From IMG/VR virus record IMGVR_UViG_3300037961_000978, positions 1 through 44,514 of that record: a DNA stretch of 44,514 bases. One strand, 5' to 3'. The notes beneath the pieces were generated by a model that was not told the DNA's origin, searched no databases, and saw only the letters and a list, made by a program, of their open reading frames with translations. The translations under genes and the position numbers were made by a program. This DNA comes from a virus. Of this stretch, positions 30,664-39,273 are shown in pieces; positions within the stretch are counted from its first letter, which is position 1; each line of letters starts with the position of its first letter.

Positions 30664-30974
30664 TGGCAGTAGCAATAGACCCAAGACCAACTTACTTTGG
30701 AGACAGAATTGTAATAACAGGAACATATGCAGCAACAGATACCAGCATTGCGCTTGGTGATTTGTTGACATCAATAGACATGGCAGTAGTAACCCCAGCA
30801 GCAGGATTAGCCCCACTAAACCTTGAGGCAGGTACTCAGGCTGATGCAAGCGATGCAGCACCGTTTATCTTTGGTGAATTCGCTACTGTAAGTGGAACGA
30901 CAATCACAGTCAACACACCCGGAGGCGCACAAGCCACTGCTGGTGGAACTTTCTTCGCTATTGGTCGCCGATGA
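30663..30974 (+). CDS. Small beta-rich head protein
   Basis: A 103-residue Ala/Thr/Gly-rich protein whose ATG overlaps the preceding stop (TAATG). There are no charged clusters or Cys residues; alternating hydrophobic residues suggest a beta barrel or sandwich. Composition resembles the protein at 29783. A second decoration or head-completion protein is likely; function not demonstrated. Confidence 0.58.
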   Translation: MAVAIDPRPTYFGDRIVITGTYAATDTSIALGDLLTSIDMAVVTPAAGLAPLNLEAGTQADASDAAPFIFGEFATVSGTTITVNTPGGAQATAGGTFFAIGRR

Positions 30975-30983
30975 GGTGATTAA

Positions 30984-31157
30984 ATGGCTAAGTCTGTGAG
31001 CATTGTAGGACCTTTTCCTCCTGCGGATTTCCAAGACTCTACGGCTAAAACTGCCATAGAGACGGCAATCAGTACGGCAATAGGAAGCAACACTTGTGTG
31101 TCTGCTGACCCTCACTTGATACTTGGGAATATATACTTCATAGTAACTACCAGTTGA
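30984..31157 (+). CDS. 57-residue protein of the head-completion block
   Basis: A short gene behind GAGGTGATTAA encoding MAKSVSIVGPFPPADF, a middle helix (T-A-I-E-T-A-I-S-T-A-I-G) and a hydrophobic end (L-I-L-G-N-I-Y-F-I-V-T-T-S). It fills the gap between two accepted genes with an excellent ribosome-binding site on both its own start and the next. No recognised family. Confidence 0.62.
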   Translation: MAKSVSIVGPFPPADFQDSTAKTAIETAISTAIGSNTCVSADPHLILGNIYFIVTTS

Positions 31158-31166
31158 GGTGGTTAT

Positions 31167-31448
31167 ATGAAGTCATATGGAAGTCTAGGTCTTGACGACA
31201 TCGCTCGCCTACAGAAGCGTGGTATTCGCCTCAACGAATCCTACGGTGCATCTGTTAGAACTGATGATGATAACCCCCTCGCTGGGGTGACTCTTAAGCA
31301 GCGCAACCGTAATAAGAATGCAGGTGATGTACTCAACATCGGCTCAGGTACGAGGTGTAAGCATTGTGGAATGCTTTACTTCTGCTGGGTTGACAAATGT
31401 AGGACATGTGGAAAACAGATGGACTTTAATCTAGGAAAGAAAGAGTGA
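31167..31448 (+). CDS. Zinc-ribbon protein of the connector block
   Basis: A 93-residue protein behind GAGGTGGTTAT. The C-terminal 35 residues carry C-K-H-C-G-M-L-Y-F-C-W-V-D-K-C-R-T-C-G, two Cys-x2-Cys pairs plus one extra Cys, a compact zinc ribbon. The N-terminal part has a helix (L-D-D-I-A-R-L-Q-K-R-G) and a basic loop. A small structural or DNA-contacting head protein is plausible. Confidence 0.65.
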   Translation: MKSYGSLGLDDIARLQKRGIRLNESYGASVRTDDDNPLAGVTLKQRNRNKNAGDVLNIGSGTRCKHCGMLYFCWVDKCRTCGKQMDFNLGKKE

Positions 31449-31454
31449 TGTTGT

Positions 31455-33026
31455 ATGCCAGTAGTTTTCAGTCCCGGTGAGCCTGAAACGAGGCCACTCG
31501 ACCCTGATGCTATTGTTTACACTACAGGTGACAAAGTAGCACAACTTCTAGGCATAGCAGCAGGTGAACCTGTACTAGGTGCAGCAAACGCTGCATCAAC
31601 TGGATTCTATATCACAGGGACAGACCTTAGAGAACACGGCTTTGAAAGCGGTGACAAGATACTTGTTTACAGTGACCTTGACCCGCTAGGCACTGAGTTC
31701 ACAATCACAGCACCTTCTGTAGAAGATGTGAGTGGCACTAAGTATGTCAAACTCCCTACGACTGTATCGACACCTGCTAACTATACTACGGCAGTCAACA
31801 CAGAAATTCAGAATCTAACTATCTTTACCAACGGTAAAAGTCGTGGCGTGACAAAGAATATTGTTAACGACCACATCAGAAGAATACAAGATAGGATTGA
31901 CAACATGACTCACAACGCTTGGAGACCTTATTTGGTCTCCGCAGAGTACATCAACTTCGATACCTACAAACCATACAGGCGTAGATACTACACAGATTAT
32001 GTGGGTACTGCCCCTCTCCTATTCCGCAATGTACAACAAATATTGCGGATTGAACTTTGGCAAGGAGACGACTATCGTGAAATCGGAAGTGCAGAAGCAA
32101 GAATCAAATTTTCAGATGTTTCATCGCTCAGTGGTAAGAGCATTTACCTCGGCTTGGGTAATGGTAGCGTGGCTAGTTTACCTGTCGGTAGCGGTAGTGG
32201 CAACTGGCGTGGAGAAATTGATGCTAATTCTACAGCCCAAAACTTTGCTGACCTTATTAACAAAGAGGACAGGGTTTCTAAGTCGGCAGTAGAGTTCAGC
32301 CCTGCATTTACACTTGAAGGCTCTACATCAAATGTAGCAGTTCATAACGAGTTCTTGGCTTCAGCCAACTCTGACTATGGTACTGGTGTTGTAAAGTTGA
32401 CTTCTATGAGGGCTGTCAAGGCTGGAGAGGAATGCTCTATAGTCACTGACAGTACTGACATTAATATCGACCAAGTACAAACTAACACGGCGACTGTTAC
32501 AAGTGTCGTTTCTACCACTGTCAATGTCAACTCAACGACTGGTTTCGTCAAGGCAGGTTTGTGCATCAAAGGTGACACAGTGTTTCGCTACACTGGTAAA
32601 ACTGCTACATCGTTTACCGGATGCGTTGTTGTCACTGGTTCTTCGTTAAGTGACATTTCAGGAACAATCACACAAAATACCTTCGTCACTGATTTACAGG
32701 GCGGCAGTGCCAGTGGCGACAACGCTCGTCTGAGAGACTGGTGGCTCGACCACGAGATGGGAATTATTTACTTCAACAACTCTTATCCGTTCTTCGAATG
32801 GAACGCAATCAAGGTGGCTTACATTTACGGTGAAAGGTATCTTGAAAAAGCAATAGAAGAGGCTGCCACTAAACTTGTAGCAAGCGAATTGCTAATGGCT
32901 GATGACCGCAGTGTACTGATACCTGAAGGTACGCAGAACATAGACTTGGGTTCGAAAGCCCAATTGTGGCGTAGAGAGGCTTTAGATATTATCGCTCGAT
33001 ACAAGGAAGTGGTGGTGTTCTCATGA
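31455..33026 (+). CDS. Head-tail connector candidate with beta insertions
   Basis: A 523-residue protein. The N-terminal 100 residues and the middle (residues about 250-430) are Ser/Thr/Val-rich beta structure. An R-R-I-Q-D-R-I-D-N-M-T segment and the C-terminal helices (A-I-E-E-A-A-T-K-L-V-A-S-E-L-L, then W-R-R-E-A-L-D-I-I-A-R-Y-K) resemble the helical core of gp6-type head-tail adaptors. I infer an adaptor whose core has been expanded by beta domains. A separate adhesive head protein is the alternative. The next gene overlaps by four bases. Confidence 0.55.
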   Translation: MPVVFSPGEPETRPLDPDAIVYTTGDKVAQLLGIAAGEPVLGAANAASTGFYITGTDLREHGFESGDKILVYSDLDPLGTEFTITAPSVEDVSGTKYVKLPTTVSTPANYTTAVNTEIQNLTIFTNGKSRGVTKNIVNDHIRRIQDRIDNMTHNAWRPYLVSAEYINFDTYKPYRRRYYTDYVGTAPLLFRNVQQILRIELWQGDDYREIGSAEARIKFSDVSSLSGKSIYLGLGNGSVASLPVGSGSGNWRGEIDANSTAQNFADLINKEDRVSKSAVEFSPAFTLEGSTSNVAVHNEFLASANSDYGTGVVKLTSMRAVKAGEECSIVTDSTDINIDQVQTNTATVTSVVSTTVNVNSTTGFVKAGLCIKGDTVFRYTGKTATSFTGCVVVTGSSLSDISGTITQNTFVTDLQGGSASGDNARLRDWWLDHEMGIIYFNNSYPFFEWNAIKVAYIYGERYLEKAIEEAATKLVASELLMADDRSVLIPEGTQNIDLGSKAQLWRREALDIIARYKEVVVFS

Positions 33027-33496
33027 CAGCAACATGGAAAGAGCCTCTTGACGCTGTCATTGACATTCTCAAAGCCGACCACGATTCTGTTACTAAGAAA
33101 GGTTGGAACAGAGCCAATACAGACAATGTGAAGCCTGTCATACTAGACATAGCGTCAGACGGTCCTGAGCGTGGTAAGAGGCTTGATTTACAGCGTCATG
33201 ATTACATCCTCTGCTACGAGACGGCACTTAACGAAGAAGTGCCTGATTTACTATACAATTTCGTTACTACTCGTGTGAACATCACAGTAGATATGCGTAC
33301 CACGAGAAGCAGAAGCAGATTGCGTAAGATGGAAAATGAGATGCGTAGAATCATACATGTCAATCGCAAGGGTGATGGAGAGAATTTTGACCGTATGATT
33401 CTCAAAGTAAGAACGGACCTCAGTGACCGTACAAAGAAACTGTTCAGACATACATTTCAAGTGGAAGTAGTTATCCTTGCGGAGGCGATACCATGA
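33023..33496 (+). CDS. Neck / tail-completion protein candidate
   Basis: A 157-residue basic alpha/beta protein, ATGA-coupled to the adaptor gene and to the tail-tube gene. Features such as V-N-I-T-V-D-M-R-T-T-R-S-R-S-R-L-R-K and the closing strand F-Q-V-E-V-V-I-L-A-E-A fit small tail-terminator or neck proteins, which occupy this exact position between connector and tube. The assignment rests mainly on order and size. Confidence 0.55.
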   Translation: MTATWKEPLDAVIDILKADHDSVTKKGWNRANTDNVKPVILDIASDGPERGKRLDLQRHDYILCYETALNEEVPDLLYNFVTTRVNITVDMRTTRSRSRLRKMENEMRRIIHVNRKGDGENFDRMILKVRTDLSDRTKKLFRHTFQVEVVILAEAIP

Positions 33497-35571
33497 CTGG
33501 TTTTGGGGCACATTACAAAGGCGATGTCTCAGAGATTTCTATGGGACACGAAACTAGCGTTGTTATTGAACACGACCAGCCGAGGACATGGACAGCGAAG
33601 ACCACTGACTCAACTCGTGAGTATACTACGATAGAGTTCAGAGGCACTACCGCAGCCACTAATAGTAGTATCTTCGAGCAAACTAAACCTATACTGAAAG
33701 TTCCACTCGGTATGCTGATAGGGCAGAAATTGAGTTTTCACTCTATTTCTACAGGGAATAATAACTTCAGTAATTTCTACAATAGTACATTGAAAAGTAG
33801 ATTATACACCATAATAGACCACACACTTGAGGCTAACACGGATGGGGATGTATCGACACAAATTAAGATAGTGCCTGCATTTTCTACTACAACATCACTT
33901 GACAGCGGTACAGGTGATAGTATTATGTTACACTCTACGGGCTTACCTACCATACAAGGAGACACTAATTTCGCTATGAGTACAGCGGCTAGTTCATCAA
34001 AAGAAGTTAGCCTCATCGACCAGTTTGTAGGACTAGCGAGTTTCATGACTTTACCTGATACCAAAGTTGACCTGCACAGTTACCATGTAGTAGGACTAGG
34101 TAGACAGGTTGCAGTTCAACAGACAGGTAAGGTACACCATGTAGGCGGCTCTCTTGAGATGCCTATGCACAGTGCTAAGTGGTTATATTACAGCCTAGGT
34201 AGAGAAGTAGTTAGCAAAGACAACTGCGGAGATAGAGGGCACGCTACGAGCCCTGTACCGACAATACATGCTGACATAGAGCCGGGGCAAGGTTACATTG
34301 ATGTAGCCAGCAGCGAGAGTGCTGGTGTCAGATTTGGTTCTAGTACTAACGCTGCGGTAGGAGATTACTTGTTATTGAAAGATACGACAAGAGTTCCTAC
34401 TACAACATACAAGACTCCTGAACTGAACACTGACAAATACTTCCCATCTGTCAGCGATACCGTTCACTTTGAGTGGGCTGAATCTAGTGAGTGTCGCCGT
34501 ATCTCTGCGATAGAGTACATCAAGGATTTAGGTGCAGGAACATTCAGATATGTATTCAGATTATATATAGACGATAACTGGCAATTCCCTCACACCACTT
34601 CTGATACTCTCGAATTGAGACACTACAATGATGCTAGTACTGACGGTAGTCCTGACATCAACACAACTAGAACAATCAACAACCATGTCAAGAGGCTTCT
34701 ATTCTCTGCTGAAACTATACCGAGTTTTAGTATGGAACACAGTATAAGGACAAGAGATGTAGGTTCTTTCAACGCTACGGCTGAGTCCACTGTAGCACCG
34801 GGCTCTGCGAATGACAGTAAGCAGTTGACTAGAATATTCAAAGGATGTAAGGTGCTTGAGTGGGAGATGTCTTCTACTGTAGATGCTGAAGTCAAATACA
34901 GGTGCATCTTCAACGCACTTGCCTGCTACACAGATACGGGTAGGCTCGAATCAAGCAATGCAGGTGACCGTTATACTGCTCACCGTATGTTCCAAAATAC
35001 AGCCGACACAAAGCGTGGTAGAAAGGTCAGTGGCATAGCAGAAGGTGCTGAGAAACCATTTATGTTTTACAACGGTACAATATCGGCTTTCGACCAAAAT
35101 CTTGGCTTCGTTAGTTCTTTTGAACTCAGAGGTAAAACTGGCGTTGAATTGTTCCACACTATACAGAGTAATCCTTTACCTGAGTCAGTCAACGCTAGTA
35201 GTCTCAGTCTCAAGCAAGTTCCATACGGCGGTACTCGAAACGCTAGTATTATCCGTGAAGGTAGAGAAGAATTCGAGATGGAGATTACGCTGGCATTACA
35301 GGATGCTACTCTATTCCACGAACTGAGAAGTCATGTAGAGCGTGGCGGTACAGTTGGTTCTACAGGGGGGACTATCATGCTTCACTTTACCAAGCCTGTC
35401 GTCAGTGGTGACAGCGGGGCTACTCCCAGTCTAAGAGTTATAATTGATGATTATTTTATTACAGAATTACCAATACCTATGCCTGACGACAAAGGTCTTC
35501 TGTTTACAACTATGAAACTAAAACCTCAGAATGTGAAAGTCATAAGTATTGATGCCGATTACCATTGTTAG
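33493..35571 (+). CDS. Major tail tube protein (expanded)
   Basis: A 692-residue protein behind GGAGGCGATA. The N-terminal region and the C-terminal half carry tail-tube features: P-S-F-S-M-E-H-S-I-R-T-R-D, R-I-F-K-G-C-K-V-L-E-W-E-M, and the final sheet with F-E-M-E-I-T-L-A-L-Q-D and I-T-E-L-P-I-P-M-P-D-D-K-G. Tube subunits are commonly 150-400 residues; the extra length here is beta-rich and could decorate the tail surface. The next genes are the tail chaperones, the expected order. Confidence 0.75.
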   Translation: MTGFGAHYKGDVSEISMGHETSVVIEHDQPRTWTAKTTDSTREYTTIEFRGTTAATNSSIFEQTKPILKVPLGMLIGQKLSFHSISTGNNNFSNFYNSTLKSRLYTIIDHTLEANTDGDVSTQIKIVPAFSTTTSLDSGTGDSIMLHSTGLPTIQGDTNFAMSTAASSSKEVSLIDQFVGLASFMTLPDTKVDLHSYHVVGLGRQVAVQQTGKVHHVGGSLEMPMHSAKWLYYSLGREVVSKDNCGDRGHATSPVPTIHADIEPGQGYIDVASSESAGVRFGSSTNAAVGDYLLLKDTTRVPTTTYKTPELNTDKYFPSVSDTVHFEWAESSECRRISAIEYIKDLGAGTFRYVFRLYIDDNWQFPHTTSDTLELRHYNDASTDGSPDINTTRTINNHVKRLLFSAETIPSFSMEHSIRTRDVGSFNATAESTVAPGSANDSKQLTRIFKGCKVLEWEMSSTVDAEVKYRCIFNALACYTDTGRLESSNAGDRYTAHRMFQNTADTKRGRKVSGIAEGAEKPFMFYNGTISAFDQNLGFVSSFELRGKTGVELFHTIQSNPLPESVNASSLSLKQVPYGGTRNASIIREGREEFEMEITLALQDATLFHELRSHVERGGTVGSTGGTIMLHFTKPVVSGDSGATPSLRVIIDDYFITELPIPMPDDKGLLFTTMKLKPQNVKVISIDADYHC

Positions 35572-35582
35572 AGGGGAGACTT

Positions 35583-35804
35583 ATGCCGTTAAGATTTATC
35601 AAATCCCTCAACCCATACCAGCCTTTCGATGGCGAAGTTATAGTCAATGATGAAGAAGAAGAGGGCGGAGAGTACCTCTTCGACCCCGAAGCAGGTAGAG
35701 CCAGTGATGACCCATTCGCTCACCTAAAGGTGGTGGAATCTCCTGATGATTCAGCAGATTCAAACGAGAGCGTGAGTAAGTATGTCGGAGGAGAAGAAGA
35801 ATAA
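35583..35804 (+). CDS. Small acidic protein before the tail chaperones
   Basis: A 73-residue protein; ATG 35583 follows GAGGGGAGACTT. After L-R-F-I-K-S-L-N-P-Y-Q-P-F it turns very acidic (E-E-E-E-G-G-E, D-D-S-A-D). It overlaps the next gene by 23 bases. Position between tube and chaperones suggests a tail assembly accessory. Confidence 0.58.
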   Translation: MPLRFIKSLNPYQPFDGEVIVNDEEEEGGEYLFDPEAGRASDDPFAHLKVVESPDDSADSNESVSKYVGGEEE

Positions 35805-36144
35805 AATAAAGATAAACGGAACACCTGTCCAAGTCTCAGCCAAACGGTTGACATTTTTTGATGTTCAAGCAATCGCACCGCTGTTCGCTAACAGCACTTT
35901 GGATTTCTCTAACTACTGGCGTTACGCATTCTACAACTGGCTCGACTGCACACCTTCTATAGACTTTGAATCACTGTCGCCTGAAGAAGGACAGAGCCTC
36001 GCTGAACTGCTTCCTGAGCCTTCGCAGGTTATGGAATGGCTAGTTTTTCGGGAGGCGAAGTCGGCGACATCAGACGCTACCTTAACAACAGGTCTACCAA
36101 AGACCGACTTCGCTACCAACGAGAAGGGATGGAATACCTTCTAA
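35782..36144 (+). CDS. Tail assembly chaperone, upstream frame
   Basis: A 120-residue protein in the slot where lambda gpG-type tail chaperones sit. The N-terminus is K-I-K-I-N-G-T-P-V-Q-V-S-A-K-R-L-T-F-F-D-V, followed by helices up to V-M-E-W-L-V-F-R. Beyond the run GTTTTTC (36043-36049) the composition loses helical character (K-S-A-T-S-D-A-T-L-T-T-G), while the -1 frame becomes strongly helical. That is the pattern expected when a fraction of ribosomes shift into the overlapping frame. Confidence 0.66.
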   Translation: MSEEKKNKIKINGTPVQVSAKRLTFFDVQAIAPLFANSTLDFSNYWRYAFYNWLDCTPSIDFESLSPEEGQSLAELLPEPSQVMEWLVFREAKSATSDATLTTGLPKTDFATNEKGWNTF

Positions 36145-36308
36145 TGACGCACTACAATATGAATCTACAAGAGGTGAGGAATCTGACAATAGAAGACGGC
36201 AAACAACTTCTCTACTGGGCTCAGGCTATGCAAGTAGAAGAAGAGATACCTAGGGATGCAATTTATTTGGGGTATGACAATGTCCCGCCATTGGAGGGCT
36301 CACTATGA
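36036..36308 (+). CDS. Tail assembly chaperone, -1 frame extension
   Basis: An open frame one base back from the previous gene and overlapping it by 109 bases. It encodes D-I-R-R-Y-L-N-N-R-S-T-K-D-R-L-R-Y-Q-R-E-G and continues to the stop at 36308. The likely product is a fusion made by -1 slippage on the U-run near 36044-36048, where UUU re-pairs perfectly. Independent initiation at ATG 36036 or ATG 36144 (TAATG) is the alternative, but neither has a convincing ribosome-binding site. The downstream gene begins in its ATGA overlap. Confidence 0.6.
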   Translation: MASFSGGEVGDIRRYLNNRSTKDRLRYQREGMEYLLMTHYNMNLQEVRNLTIEDGKQLLYWAQAMQVEEEIPRDAIYLGYDNVPPLEGSL

Positions 36309-36721
36309 TTGACGGCGAAATCGACCCACGCTCGGTTGAAGCGATGGATAAATTCAAGAAATACGCAAAGGAAGCGGGCGAGAACATGAAGTCTTTGCAG
36401 ATGCAGATGGACAAGTTCAGCAAATCTATGGAGATGACTAAGGTCAACAGTACTGACTTGACCGCTTCTTTGAAGAACATGGAGAAGTCACAACCTTTCC
36501 AACAAATGATGGAGAGCCCTGTGCAGCAAGGACAACTGGCTGGAGGGGGCGGAGGGCAGACTAACAATGTCACCGTCAATCTCAAGATAGATGTCAGCGG
36601 AGTAACTGACAAAACAGACAAGCAGAAACTCGCTAAAGAAATCAGCACTATGGTTACTAAAGAACTGAGAAGTAAGATAGGTGGGTCTTTCACCCAAAGC
36701 GGCTTTAACAGGAGTGGCTAA
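36305..36721 (+). CDS. Short tape-measure-like tail protein
   Basis: A 138-residue protein, ATGA-coupled to the chaperone frame. Residues 1-70 form a helix rich in Lys, Met and Glu (A-M-D-K-F-K-K-Y-A-K-E-A-G-E). A Gly run follows, then V-N-L-K-I-D-V-S-G-V-T-D-K-T-D-K-Q-K-L-A-K-E-I, which resembles the tail end of many tape-measure proteins. It occupies the tape-measure position but is far too short for a normal one. Confidence 0.5.
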   Translation: MIDGEIDPRSVEAMDKFKKYAKEAGENMKSLQMQMDKFSKSMEMTKVNSTDLTASLKNMEKSQPFQQMMESPVQQGQLAGGGGGQTNNVTVNLKIDVSGVTDKTDKQKLAKEISTMVTKELRSKIGGSFTQSGFNRSG

Positions 36722-36741
36722 GTATGGATGAAGGAGAGAGA

Positions 36742-39264
36742 ATGCCTATTCGCCTTGTTCAAGAGAACGGCGATACTATCTCTCTCGATGCTACGCAAGT
36801 TGATATTGTAGTAGAAAGAGTCCAATCTAACTTTGGTATTCCTTTGATGGATGCAAAGCGTATGGGTATAGATGTCAACCAGTCTGCTGTTACCGTAGAA
36901 GTGCAGGGTGTATTTGCTGATGACCTAGGTCAAGAAGAATCTTCACAGGCTACTGCTATTCTCGACTTCTATCAACCTCAACAGATTGTTACATGGGGTC
37001 AGCCGGTTGGAGGTAGCGGAGGTAACCCCAGCGGTCCGATTTCGTCAGGCTTCAACTCAAGAGGCTCTTCAGGCGGAGTAGGTGCGACCACAGGATTGAC
37101 AGGTACTATCGCTAACAGTGGGTCTTTTTCAGGTGGTATAGGTGGCTCTCTAGGAGGCGGAGTGACAGACCTCAATGACTTAGGTAATCGTATTCTCAAG
37201 TATTGGAACCTGAAGTACATTGATTTCCCTGTAGCATATTGGATAGAAGAGAGTGGGGCGTTAACAGTCCCTGTCAGTTCAGGTATGCAACTGTGGCTCA
37301 AAGCAGATGCAATCACAAATACAGACCGTAGCGTTTTACCTACATGGAATGATAGCAGCGGTAATGGCGGATTGGCTCAGCAATTGGATGCTACCAAGCA
37401 ACCCAAATACCGTACTAACGGAATAAATGGTAAACCCTATGTCCAGTTTGACGGGTCTAATGACTTTATGGAGATAGCCTACTCTGCGTTCTTTAATTCA
37501 GAAGAATTCACAGTGTTCGCTGTAGCAAAGACTGATGCAACTGCTGGCGACCAACCAGTGTTTAGTTCTATAGAAGGGACTACTGGAGGCTCGAATGCTA
37601 AAGGATATGCACTCAGATACAAAGATGTGAGCACTAATTTTGAGTCTTCTGCTTACTGGCAAGAAGGCAGCACCACTGATGATTTGGGTAGTGGTAACGG
37701 TACTGTAAAAAATACAAACGCTTTCTTAACATCTTATGTTATGAAGGACACTAATTCAGATTCAGAATCTGACGAAGTTGAATTGTATTTGAACGGTGGA
37801 GTAGAAATATCTCAAAGCAGCGGAGTAGATTATCAGCCAAATACCTCTGCCAGTTTCAAAATAGGCGAGATGGGTAGCGATTATTTCCAAGGTGGTATAT
37901 ACGAAATCATAGTTTACAACAGGGCTCTCAGCGTCTCTGAAAGACAAGAAGTCGAAGGCTACCTGTCTTTCAAATATAATATATCATTAAATGATTCAAG
38001 TCACCCTTACTGGGGTAGTTATGCTCATAACTCTAAGCATGTTAGGGTAGTATTTGACAAAGAGATGGTAGGTAGCAAACAAGAACCTTATGGATTCTTA
38101 AATCAACTTAGGTCTACATCTTTGGAAGTAACATCAGTATCAGGTAATACTCTGACCCTAAATGGTGACCCAAGGCAGTGGTTTGAACTTACAGAGTCAA
38201 ATAGAAACTTCGAAGTACTTTTTGCTAAGAGTGGAGATTATTTGAGAAACACAAATCTTAGACCGCATGTCGCTACGGTCACCGCTGTAACAAGTAATAG
38301 TATAACTATAAGGAGAGATACAGGCGTTACAGTTTCTGATACTGTGGGAAGTGTAATAGAAATGTCTGCCATAATGTACGCTGACAGTAGTCTAATAGGG
38401 GCTGCCGGAAGCCCTGTGATTGTATTACCTATCAAGAATGCAGACACATTTGACGAGAACGCTGACCCTGAAAAGGCAGTCGGTCCTGAATTCCCTAATC
38501 ACGAAGACGGCTCTGCTAGAGACGGTAGTAGTTTCACTAGAACTGATGAATACATCACCTACCTTTTGTCAAAGGCATTGACATCTTCTTATTTGGATTT
38601 GGACAAAGTAGTTGACGCTTCAGGTAATAAAACAATAGACAAAGCGTTCTCCACTGTTATCAGCGAGTCTGCTCACGCCCATAACTGTAGACTCACTATA
38701 ACGCAGCAATACGCTTCTTCCTTGGGCTCTCTGTCAGATAGTATTGACACCACTCTAGGCGTAGGTCAGATGCCTGTGACTCAAGGTTTCTCAGGCGGCA
38801 GAAGCGGTAAGCGAGTCAAGAGTGGTGGTGACAAAGTTCAGGATATGATAGGTATTCTTGCTAACAGTAACAACTTCGCTACTAACCCTGACTTCAATGG
38901 TGCTAGTAAGATATTAAGAATGGGTGTAGAGTTCCTTCAGAACCAAGTCATACCCAAAGAATACACTGATGACTTTATCAGAGGTATACAGATACCTTAC
39001 CTTACAGAAGTCACTAAGGGTAAAAATGTATTAGATTCACACATAGCGCAGCGTAATTTTTTCGTTACCACAGAAGGTAATACGAGCGAAAAGTTATCCA
39101 GTATAAACACGGTTCATGCTTCTAGGACTTTCGCTAATAGCCAAGAAGGACATCTAAAGAATGGCATCAGCGGTCTAGTCAGTAACTTCAATGTAAGCAG
39201 AAGTGCAGAAGAAAAGGCTTACGAATTTGCATTGCTATTCAATGCAGCAGATATTATACTGTGA
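36742..39264 (+). CDS. Tail protein with an inserted LamG-like domain
   Basis: An 840-residue protein. ATG 36742 is preferred over 36724 because AAGGAG precedes it and the start then aligns with its paralogue at 39274 (MPIRL versus MAVPIRL). The N-terminal 60 residues and the C-terminal third (G-D-K-V-Q-D-M-I-G, R-G-I-Q-I-P-Y) match that paralogue. Between them, after a Gly/Ser linker, residues about 183-413 form a LamG/concanavalin-like sandwich (L-W-L-K-A-D-A, W-N-D-S-S-G-N-G, Y-V-Q-F-D-G-S-N-D, I-V-Y-N-R-A-L-S). That domain type binds glycans or proteins, so this may be the host-recognition protein. Confidence 0.75.
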   Translation: MPIRLVQENGDTISLDATQVDIVVERVQSNFGIPLMDAKRMGIDVNQSAVTVEVQGVFADDLGQEESSQATAILDFYQPQQIVTWGQPVGGSGGNPSGPISSGFNSRGSSGGVGATTGLTGTIANSGSFSGGIGGSLGGGVTDLNDLGNRILKYWNLKYIDFPVAYWIEESGALTVPVSSGMQLWLKADAITNTDRSVLPTWNDSSGNGGLAQQLDATKQPKYRTNGINGKPYVQFDGSNDFMEIAYSAFFNSEEFTVFAVAKTDATAGDQPVFSSIEGTTGGSNAKGYALRYKDVSTNFESSAYWQEGSTTDDLGSGNGTVKNTNAFLTSYVMKDTNSDSESDEVELYLNGGVEISQSSGVDYQPNTSASFKIGEMGSDYFQGGIYEIIVYNRALSVSERQEVEGYLSFKYNISLNDSSHPYWGSYAHNSKHVRVVFDKEMVGSKQEPYGFLNQLRSTSLEVTSVSGNTLTLNGDPRQWFELTESNRNFEVLFAKSGDYLRNTNLRPHVATVTAVTSNSITIRRDTGVTVSDTVGSVIEMSAIMYADSSLIGAAGSPVIVLPIKNADTFDENADPEKAVGPEFPNHEDGSARDGSSFTRTDEYITYLLSKALTSSYLDLDKVVDASGNKTIDKAFSTVISESAHAHNCRLTITQQYASSLGSLSDSIDTTLGVGQMPVTQGFSGGRSGKRVKSGGDKVQDMIGILANSNNFATNPDFNGASKILRMGVEFLQNQVIPKEYTDDFIRGIQIPYLTEVTKGKNVLDSHIAQRNFFVTTEGNTSEKLSSINTVHASRTFANSQEGHLKNGISGLVSNFNVSRSAEEKAYEFALLFNAADIIL

Positions 39265-39273
39265 GGTGAAAAG

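Noticed and set aside
36040-36050. Canonical XXXYYYZ slippery heptamer
   Set aside because: In the upstream reading frame the codons are CTA GTT TTT CGG; only the UUU re-pairs well, so a two-tRNA slip is not supported.
36250-36693. 147-codon minus-strand open frame
   Set aside because: Antisense to the tape-measure-like gene, which is well coupled to its neighbours.
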